64,000 bases of DNA, taken from the NCBI GenBank assembly GCA_964418585.1, contig CAYQMG010000007.1, positions 1 to 64,000 on the forward strand. The letters run 5' to 3'. A program made the position numbers and the translations under genes. Below, piece by piece: positions 17,583-25,700 of the stretch. Position 1 is the stretch's first letter. Each line of letters starts with the position of its first letter. The DNA comes from JAJRTE01 sp964418585 (GTDB lineage: Bacteria; Myxococcota_A; UBA796; JAJRTE01). The notes under the pieces are model-generated. The model saw only the letters and a program-made list of their open reading frames with translations. It ran no database searches and was not told where the DNA came from.

Positions 17583-19565
17583 CTACCGAACCGTGGACCC
17601 CGCAGGCAGATCCCGGTCCAGCGTGACGATGGACAGATGGCCCTCCCGATCCTCGGCGGCCAGGATCATTCCCTGGGATTCCACCCCGCGAATCCGGGCC
17701 GGTTGAAGATTGGCCACCAGGATCACCTTCTTGCCAGGCAGACTTTCCGGCGGATAGTGCTGCGCGATACCCGCCACCACCGTCCGCGTCTCCTCCCCAA
17801 GCCCCACCCGGAGCTTGAGCAGGTTGCGCGTCTTCGGCACCGGCTCCGCACTCAAAACCTCCCCAACACGCAAGCGCACGGACTGGAACTGCTCGAAAGT
17901 GAGAAGCCCCGCCCCCGCTTGATCCGCCCCGGCCAGGCCCGCTACCGGCTTCTTCCCCCCTTTCGACCGGCCTTTCGCTTGCTTCGCCTGCTTCGGGGCA
18001 GGAGAGGCGCCCGAGATCTCGGCCTGAAGCGCCTTGAGATCGATCCGCGGAAACAGGGGCGCGCCGCCATCCACCGCAACTCCGGGCGTCAGACCACCCC
18101 ACGCCCGCTCCCACCCAGGCCCGGTAGGTGCTCCGGCGATGTCACACCCCAGTTGCGCCATCAGTTCCTTCGACTTCGCCGGAATCACAGGGTAGAGAAG
18201 CACGGCCGCAAGGCGCAGCACTTCCGCAGCATGGTACAGGATCGTCCCCACTTCCTCGACGCGCTCCGGATCCTTCGCCACCTTCCAGGGCGCCGCTTCC
18301 TGCAGATACTGGTTCGTCCGCCTCACCGCCTGCAATACCTCCTCGATGGCCGCATGAGGCTGGTAGGCCTCCATGAGTCGATCCATCCGGCGCGGAAGAC
18401 CCTCCACCATCTCCAGCAACCCGGTTTCCAGTTGCCCTGGCAACCCAGGAGAAGGAAGTCGACCCCCACAGTAACGCCCAATCATGGTCAGAACACGACT
18501 CAGAAGATTGCCCAGATCGTTCGCCAGATCAGCGTTCCGTCGCTTCGCCAACGCCACCTCGCTGAAATCCGCATCCTGACCGAATACCATGTCCCGAAGC
18601 AGGAAATACCGGAACGCATCCGCCCCGTAGCGCTCGGCCATCCGGTGAGGCCGGACCACGTTTCCAATGGACTTGGACATCTTCGACGCATCCACCAGCC
18701 AGTATCCATGTACCCGCAGGCGCCGATACAGCGGCAGACCCGCCGCCCGGAGCATGATAGGCCAGAAAATGGCGTGCGGCTTGAGAATGTCCTTGGCGAT
18801 CAGGTGGGTCGCCGATGACCAGTAGGTCTCGAACAAATCCGTCCCCGGTCCCCCAAGCGCCGAAACATAGTTGAGCAGGGCATCAAACCAGACGTAGAGC
18901 ACATGCTCCTCGTCAAACGGAAGCGGGATTCCCCACGAAACCCGGGAACGTGGCCGGCTGATCGACAGGTCCCCAATCGGCTCGCGCAGCATGGCAAGCA
19001 CTTCGTTGCGGTAGCGATCGGGTTGAATGAAATCCGGGTGCGCCAGGATGTGGTCTCGCAGCCATTCCCGGTGCTTCTCCATCCGAAACAGGTAGTTCTC
19101 CTCCACAACTTCTTTGGGCTCCACTCCGTGATCCGGACACTTCCCCTCTTTCAGTTCCTTCTGCGTCAGGTACCGCTCGCACCCCACACAGTAAAGACCC
19201 CGGTACTCCCCCTTGTAAATCTCACCCCGATCGAACAAATCCTGCACCACCCGCCGAACCACAGCCTTGTGCCGGGCCTCCGTCGTGCGGATGAAGTCAT
19301 CGGGTTCCACCATCAGGGTCGGCCAGGTGTCTCGAAACTTCCGGCTGACCGCATCCGCGAATTGCTGGGGCGTGATCCCCTGCCGGGCCGCCGATTGAGC
19401 CACTTTCTCTCCATGCTCGTCGGTTCCGGTCAGGTACCGGGTGGAAAAGCCACGTTGGCGGTAGTAGCGGGACAGCACGTCCCCCAGAATCGCCGTGTAA
19501 GCGTGGCCCAGGTGCGGGTCCGCATTGACATAGAAAATGGGTGTTGTGAAGTACACCGTGTCCAC
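17583..19565 (-). CDS. metG: Methionyl-tRNA synthetase
   Basis: This is a class I aminoacyl-tRNA synthetase of 660 residues that charges tRNA-Met. The HIGH motif is HLGH at 18-21 and KMSKS is at 295-299. A zinc knuckle (CVGC and later CPDHG) lies around residues 125-145. A lysine- and glycine-rich linker near residue 530 leads to a C-terminal EMAP-like tRNA-binding domain (from FEQFQSVRLRVGEV to ESQGMILAAED). The start is GTG at 19565 behind GAGGAGG. The upstream region is shared with the divergent ppk gene. No CTCGAG palindrome occurs in the gene, unlike most of the window. Confidence 0.97.
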   Translation of the reverse strand: MDTVYFTTPIFYVNADPHLGHAYTAILGDVLSRYYRQRGFSTRYLTGTDEHGEKVAQSAARQGITPQQFADAVSRKFRDTWPTLMVEPDDFIRTTEARHKAVVRRVVQDLFDRGEIYKGEYRGLYCVGCERYLTQKELKEGKCPDHGVEPKEVVEENYLFRMEKHREWLRDHILAHPDFIQPDRYRNEVLAMLREPIGDLSISRPRSRVSWGIPLPFDEEHVLYVWFDALLNYVSALGGPGTDLFETYWSSATHLIAKDILKPHAIFWPIMLRAAGLPLYRRLRVHGYWLVDASKMSKSIGNVVRPHRMAERYGADAFRYFLLRDMVFGQDADFSEVALAKRRNADLANDLGNLLSRVLTMIGRYCGGRLPSPGLPGQLETGLLEMVEGLPRRMDRLMEAYQPHAAIEEVLQAVRRTNQYLQEAAPWKVAKDPERVEEVGTILYHAAEVLRLAAVLLYPVIPAKSKELMAQLGCDIAGAPTGPGWERAWGGLTPGVAVDGGAPLFPRIDLKALQAEISGASPAPKQAKQAKGRSKGGKKPVAGLAGADQAGAGLLTFEQFQSVRLRVGEVLSAEPVPKTRNLLKLRVGLGEETRTVVAGIAQHYPPESLPGKKVILVANLQPARIRGVESQGMILAAEDREGHLSIVTLDRDLPAGSTVR

Positions 19566-19585
19566 CGTATCGCCTCCTCTGAAAT

Positions 19586-19599
19586 GTGCTTGGGCACAT
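19586..19599. promoter_or_regulatory. short perfect hairpin between metG and ppk
   Basis: TGTGC and GCACA flank a four-base loop inside the 165-base metG-ppk divergent region. It could be an operator or part of the metG leader. No T-box-like or other riboswitch structure was recognised around it. Confidence 0.3.
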
Positions 19600-19730
19600 C
19601 ATACACACAGCCGTCCGGACCGCAAGCGAACATGGGTCCGGCCGTCGAAACACTTGCCGCAGGCCCTCGTTCGCTGCTACGTTTGTTGAAGGGTACCGCT
19701 GAATGATTCGGGACCACGGGAGCGCTTGAT

Positions 19731-21845
19731 ATGCAAGAAGATGTGCATGCCATCTTGCAGTTTCCTCGCGCGGCAACGCTTCAGCGCAAGCGTTTCTCCT
19801 ATTTCAACCGGGAGCTTTCCTGGATTGAGTTCAATAGTCGAGTGCTCGAGGAGGCGTTGGACCCCTCGGTGCCCCTGCTGGAGCGATTGCGATTCCTCTG
19901 CATTTTCGCGCGGAACCTGGATGAGTTTTTCATGGTCCGGGTGTCGGGTCTGAAGCAGCAGCATGCGGCTGGTTTGAAGACGCATGCTGCGGACGGGCGG
20001 ACACCGGCGCAGCAGTTGGAGGCGATTTCGAGGAAGCTTCGGCCGTTGTTGGACAAGCATCAACAGTGTTGGAACGAGCTTCGTCCGAAGTTGTTCGACG
20101 AAGGGATTCGGGTGCTCGACTACGCGGATCTGAGTGAGACGCAGAAGCGGGAGATGGCGGACTATTTCGAGCGAGTGGTATTCCCGGTTTTGACGCCTTT
20201 GGTGGTCGATCCAGGACACCCGTTTCCGCACATCTCCAACCTGTCGTTGAATCTCGGAGTAGAGGTCGCACACCTGAACGACCCGGGGGAGAAGCGGTTC
20301 GCTCGAGTCAAGGTTCCCATCGTGTTGCCACGGCTGGTGCCCTTGCCGAACCGGACGCACACGTTCGTGCTTCTGGAGGAGGTGATATCGGCCAACATCG
20401 GGCGCCTGTTTCCCGGGATGGAGATCTTGAGTTGCCATCCGTTTCGGATCACACGCGATGCGGACATCGAGATTGAGGAGGACGAGGCCGAGGACCTGCT
20501 CAAGTTGGTGCAGGAGGAGTTGCGGCGACGCCGGTTCGGGTTGGCCGTCCGTCTCCAGGTGGACTCCGGGATGCCGCAGCACCAGCAGCAGATGCTGTTG
20601 AAGGTGCTCCGGCTCGAGGAGCAGGATCGATACCCGGCGGACGGGCCGCTGGGGATCTCGGACTTCGAGCAACTGACCCAGATCGATCGACCGGACCTCA
20701 AATTCAAGCCGTTCAAGCCGGTCTTGTCGCCGCACCTGAACCGCGAGGGAGACCTGTTCCGGGCGATTCGCCAGGGGGACATCCTGCTTCATCACCCGTT
20801 CGGATCGTTCGAACCGGTGGTGCGATTCATCGAGCAGGCCGCGAACGATCCGGACGTACTGGCCATCAAGCAGACGCTGTATCGGACCAGTGGTGATTCC
20901 CCGATCATCGACGCGCTCATCAAGGCATCGGAGAACGGGAAGCAGGTCGCAGTGCTGCTCGAACTCAAGGCCCGGTTCGACGAGGAGAGCAACATCCAGT
21001 GGGCACGCAAGCTCGAGCGGGTCGGAGTACACGTGGTCTATGGCGTGCTGAGGCTCAAGACCCACTGCAAGATCGCACTGGTGGTTCGCAGGGAGCAAGG
21101 CAGGCTTCGGCGCTACGTGCACCTCAGCACCGGCAACTACAACCCCATCACGGCGCGGGTCTACACGGACCTGGGCCTGTTGACTTGTGCTCCCGAGTTT
21201 GGCGCCGACGCATCTGACCTGTTCAACTTCCTCACCGGCTTCTGTCGCCAGGGACCCTATCGCAAGCTCCTGGTGGCCCCCCACAATCTCCGCCAGAACT
21301 GGCTCCGGCTCATCGAGGAAGAGATCGCGCTGCACGCACCGGAAAATCCGGGCCATATCGTGGTGAAGGCCAATGCCATCACCGATATCGACCTCATGGA
21401 GGGCCTCTATCGCGCGAGCCAGGCAGGGGTCCGTGTGGACCTGCTCATTCGTGGCACCTGCTGCCTGCGCCCGGGCGTACCAGGCCTGTCCGAGAACATC
21501 CGCGTGATTAGCATCGTGGGCCGGTTTCTGGAACACTCCCGTATCTTTTACTTCCGTCATGGCGGCGACGAGAAAATCTATCTGGGCAGTGCGGACTGGA
21601 TGTCCAGGAACCTGGACCGACGGGTCGAAACCGTGTTTCCCATCGAGGACCCGGTACTCAAGCACATCATTCGGGACAAGATCCTCGCCGTCTACCTGGC
21701 CGACAATGCCAGAGCCCGCGTCTTGCAACCGGACGGCACCTACGTGCGACTAAGGCCTCGGCCTGGTGAGCCTGCAATCGACAGCCAGGAGATTTTGATG
21801 ACACAGGGGCACAATGCGGACGTCCCACCACTGTCTCCCTCGTGA
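19731..21845 (+). CDS. ppk1: Polyphosphate kinase
   Basis: The protein is 704 residues, the standard PPK1 length, and makes polyphosphate from ATP reversibly. The N-terminal domain opens with FSYFNRELSWIEFNSRVLEEA and contains the NLDEFFMVRVSGL block. Both histidines expected in the active site are present: THCKI (His 445, the likely phosphohistidine) and YVHLSTGNYN (His 464). The C-terminal phospholipase-D-like half ends with the YLGSADWMSRNLDRRVE block. The ATG at 19731 has GGGAG upstream. No exopolyphosphatase or phosphate-regulon gene is adjacent. Confidence 0.97.
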   Translation: MQEDVHAILQFPRAATLQRKRFSYFNRELSWIEFNSRVLEEALDPSVPLLERLRFLCIFARNLDEFFMVRVSGLKQQHAAGLKTHAADGRTPAQQLEAISRKLRPLLDKHQQCWNELRPKLFDEGIRVLDYADLSETQKREMADYFERVVFPVLTPLVVDPGHPFPHISNLSLNLGVEVAHLNDPGEKRFARVKVPIVLPRLVPLPNRTHTFVLLEEVISANIGRLFPGMEILSCHPFRITRDADIEIEEDEAEDLLKLVQEELRRRRFGLAVRLQVDSGMPQHQQQMLLKVLRLEEQDRYPADGPLGISDFEQLTQIDRPDLKFKPFKPVLSPHLNREGDLFRAIRQGDILLHHPFGSFEPVVRFIEQAANDPDVLAIKQTLYRTSGDSPIIDALIKASENGKQVAVLLELKARFDEESNIQWARKLERVGVHVVYGVLRLKTHCKIALVVRREQGRLRRYVHLSTGNYNPITARVYTDLGLLTCAPEFGADASDLFNFLTGFCRQGPYRKLLVAPHNLRQNWLRLIEEEIALHAPENPGHIVVKANAITDIDLMEGLYRASQAGVRVDLLIRGTCCLRPGVPGLSENIRVISIVGRFLEHSRIFYFRHGGDEKIYLGSADWMSRNLDRRVETVFPIEDPVLKHIIRDKILAVYLADNARARVLQPDGTYVRLRPRPGEPAIDSQEILMTQGHNADVPPLSPS

Positions 21846-22011
21846 GAAACCCGCGTCGGATGTTGACTGGCGCGGTCGCACAGTCTGACCGGCTTGATAG
21901 GAGCATTGGAGATGGATTGTGCCACAAGCCCGATTGACAGTTGATGGGGTTGCGTGTTAAGAACCACCAAGGATGAGTCAACCGAGGTCCTGCTTGTTTG
22001 GGGAGACGAGC

Positions 22012-22641
22012 ATGAGGGACGCACGAGCCCCCATCGTCGAGCCGGGAGAGGTTCCGGAGCACTGGCGGGCTGTCTTCTCCGACTACATCGAATTCCTGGA
22101 TGTCCCACGGGCGGATGCCATCTTGACCATCATGTGCCGGGAAGGCCCTCCGCCGGTGAGGCTCGGAAAGCATTCCGAGCTGGTGGTGGTGGATATCCTG
22201 TTGGATACGTCTGCAAACCTCGACCCCGTCCGGCCCTCTCCGACCGAACTGCCTCCGGACGCCCATGTGATCACCGCGGTCCCTGGATCGTTGCCCTTCC
22301 CAGACGCCCACTTCGACCTGATCTCCCTCTCCGCCAGCCTGACGCGGCTGCCCGACCCGGTGGCCATGGCAAAGGAAATGGCTCGAGTGCTCGCGCCTGG
22401 CGGCGTGGTCGGGGGTATCATTCCATCCCGCAAGCTCGATCGGGAAGCCTTGAACGCCTTCCGCGCCACCCACGAGATCCCGGAACGGCTCGTGGAAACT
22501 CTCGAACAGTTTTGCGTCACCTTCCCCGAGGAACCCCCGGAGCGATGGCTCGCACGTGTTCTCCTCGAGGGCGGGTTGCGCGCCATCCGCACCCGTGAGA
22601 GCCTCGACGACCTGTTGCTGCTGTACAAGGCACGGCGGTAG
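22012..22641 (+). CDS. Class I methyltransferase-like protein, degenerate cofactor motif
   Basis: The ATG at 22012 (GGGGAGACGAG upstream) gives 209 residues. An earlier ATG at 21973 lacks a site. The central segment LPFPDAHFDLISLSASLTRL, followed by MAKEMARVLAPGGVVGG, matches motifs II to III of SAM-dependent class I methyltransferases. The glycine-rich motif I expected before it is missing; in its place is ELVVVDILLD. It may be inactive or bind another ligand. It sits between ppk and the alpha-2-macroglobulin operon with no evident link to either. Confidence 0.65.
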   Translation: MRDARAPIVEPGEVPEHWRAVFSDYIEFLDVPRADAILTIMCREGPPPVRLGKHSELVVVDILLDTSANLDPVRPSPTELPPDAHVITAVPGSLPFPDAHFDLISLSASLTRLPDPVAMAKEMARVLAPGGVVGGIIPSRKLDREALNAFRATHEIPERLVETLEQFCVTFPEEPPERWLARVLLEGGLRAIRTRESLDDLLLLYKARR

Positions 22642-22668
22642 CACCCGCCTTCCTCGAAATCGCATACG

Positions 22669-22703
22669 ACCACCTTCCACGCCTCCGCCCAAGGTGGTAT
22701 AAC
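22669..22703 (+). promoter_or_regulatory. -10 box with an overlapping operator-like inverted repeat, before the A2M operon
   Basis: TATAAC at 22698-22703 is a good -10 box about 37 bases before the ATG at 22740. Directly upstream, ACCACCTT (22669-22676) and AAGGTGGT (22691-22698) form a perfect 8-base inverted repeat with a 14-base centre. It covers the region between -10 and -35. The -35 box itself is poor, which fits a regulated promoter. A transcription-factor operator is inferred. Confidence 0.45.
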
Positions 22704-22739
22704 TGCTCATATTCCATTCCAGTTCTCGGAGGTGTTCCG

Positions 22740-25700
22740 ATGACGCGCTGCTGTGGCTCGAGTCGTGTCACTCCCGGACCGCGCACGGCCGGCGCCGGGA
22801 AAAGCCTGACCACGCTCGAGAACGTTCGGGCGCAGCTCCCCGGCCGTGGGGGCGCCCGTCGTTGGGTGTTGCTGTTCGGCTGGATGGCGCTGGTGATTCC
22901 GTCTCATGGGTGGGCCCGGGACGCGGGGATCGATGAGAACGCTTCCGGCCCTGTCACCGTGCGGTTGGACCCGGATTCGGTCCCCGCTGCCGGACGGCAC
23001 GAAGCCATGTTCACGGTCAGCCGGTTCGGCAGGTATGCGGTGCAGGTGAGGAGCGACCAAGGGGTGGCCCTGGAGGTCGTGGACCCTGTGGCCGGCCCGG
23101 GACCTCGACAGGGCGTCCCCGGGGAGAAAGACGGGCGGGTGGACCTTTTCCTGGACCGGGGCACGTACAAGATCCGGACCGTCGGGGATCCGTCGGGCAC
23201 AGGTCAGGCCCGACTCGAGGTCCTTCCCTTCCGGGAAGCCGCCGTTTCTGAACAACCGGTGTTGGAGCACGGTGCGCGGCTGTCCTCCTCGTTGGGAGAC
23301 CTCGAGCAGCGCTCCTACCAACTGGTGTTGACCGCCCCGCGAGAAGTGGTGCTCGAAGGGGCGGGCCGTGGCCTGGCGGACCTGGCCCTGTGGGAGTCCG
23401 ATGGTTGGCGTGTGGACGCTCCTCCCAGGTGCCGCATCGTGGAACCGGAACTCGGTCGTCCCCTGCGTTCCTGCCTGGTGACCACCCGCCTGGCGCCTGG
23501 AAAGTACACCGTGACCGCGTACGGCGGGCCGTTGCTTCCGTGGCCCGATGGGGACCCCGCCGCGGCGCCGTTGTACCTGCGTAGAGGGGTTCCCGCCCAT
23601 GGACCACTGTATCGTCACCAGCACAGGATCGGACCGTTCGGCGCCGAGTACTTTCTCGTCTCGGGCGACGCCACCTACTTCGAACTCGACATTCCTGAAC
23701 CCGCGAACGTGGCCATGCGCGTGGTGCCCTGCACCCTCGACACGTTCCTCGAGGCGTTCGATGAGGAGGGGATCCGCACGGGGCTGAGCACCAGGTCGCG
23801 GGTGCCTCGAGCGAGCATTTCAGTCCCCGGCCTTCCGGATGGGCAACGTCTGGTGGTGGTGGAAGGAGAAGCGGGGCAACCATTCCGGCTCGCGCACTTT
23901 CCCATGCCCGGCCGCCTGTTCCAGTTCGAAGGGAGCGGCGCCCGGGTGCTGGCCGCCGTGGCGAGCGGTACGGCCGGGGACGAGGTAGACCCCACGGGCG
24001 TTGTGATCCGGATGCCCAGGAAAGGTGGCAGCCCCACGTTGATGGCCATCCAGGGGGTCGTCCTGGAACAGGCGTCATGGTACTCGAGGCGGTTCAATCT
24101 GAGCAGACGCACGTCCCTGTATCTGGACGTTCGCGAGGGTGGGGTCTACCGGTTCCAGTGGGAGGAGGGGGAGGTGGACCATCGGGTGGAGCCGGTGTTC
24201 TTGACAACCCCTCCAGGGTACAACGCTCCAGCGTTCAGGCGGGGCACCACCACCTGGGATCTGAATCCCGGTCCCCACCTTCTCACCATGGTGCCGGTGA
24301 ATCAGGGCATCGTACATCTGATCGTGACCGGACCGGGAGCCGAGGCTGAAGAGCGGTTCGACCCCGGCGGCGCCGACTCCCCCGTGGCCGGTGGCGTGCT
24401 CTTCTCCAACCTGACCATCGACCTCGAGCACACCTACGCCCTGATTCTCAACGAACGGCCCGGGACCGCCGTGGGGGTGGACGTGCGCGAATTGCCGGCT
24501 CGACTGGAACGGCCTCTGGTTTTTCCCGCCATCCCCGGAGCCGACCTGGTACTTCCGGTCGCAGTCACTCGCCCCGGAACGCTTCGGGCGGAAACCGAGG
24601 ACGGACGGTTGCTCGAGGTGGAGGTCGAAGGGCGGGCGCAGGAGGCGCCTGTGCAGGTGGCCCCCGGGGAATTCACCGTGCGGGTTCGGTCGGCTGGGGT
24701 GGCGCCTGCTGTGTGCCAGCTCTCCCTTTCACCCTTGCCATCCGGCCGGGAACAGGAACCGGGAGCGCAGGGAGAGGGGGATTCGTCCCTCCAGCTCGAG
24801 GAGGGGGCGCCGGTATTCTTCGACCTCGAAGCAGGGGCGTCGGCCCGAGTCCGGCTTCAGATCCATACCCCGGGACTCTATCAGGTAGAGAGCACGGGCT
24901 TGCTGGCGACCGCCGGAGCCATTCGCACCCGGACCAATCCAAGGCTGGCCACGGCCGAGGCGAACGGCGTCGGACGCAACTTCCTCTTGCAACGCTACCT
25001 GCCGCCTGGGGACTACCTGCTCTCGGTGAAAACTCTGGGCAGGAGCGCGGGACACCTGGGGGTGCGCATGACCAGGCAATCGCCGGCGGATGGTGGTTCC
25101 ATCGTTCCGGGCGTGCCCGTCCGTTCCTCCGTGCCCGCGGGCGCCGCAGTCGTGTATCAGCTTGAGATCGAAGAAGCAGCCGTGCTCCGCGTGCACTCCT
25201 TCGGCAGGTCCTCCTCGTTTCCGGTCCGGATCGAGGACGCCGATGGGTGGCCCATCCATGCCGGCGCCCTGACTTCGGGCACCGAAATCCAGGTCCAGCC
25301 CGGCAAATACCGCCTCGTCCTCCTTCCGTCCCCCGTGGACAGCCGACGGCTCACCTTGATCGAACCGGTCCCCACCCCTCCCGACCGTCAAGGACATGGG
25401 CCGCATGAATTACCCCTGGCTCAGCGGATCCATCACCTGTGGACCGAACCCCTGGGCAAGGAGCCTCGCCCCCCGGATGTGTGGCGATTCCAGATCGCCG
25501 CAGAAACCGAGGCCGAAGTGGAATTGACCGGGGAGATGACGGGAACCCTGTGGAAAGTCGCCCAGGGAGACTCCAGGACAGAGGTGGCCCGGATCCATCC
25601 CCCGGGTCGATGGCACGGACGCCTGGAGGCGGGTGCCTACCAGCTCGAGGCGGTCAACCGAAGACGGGACAACCGGGTACCCTACACCGTCGCCGTGTGG

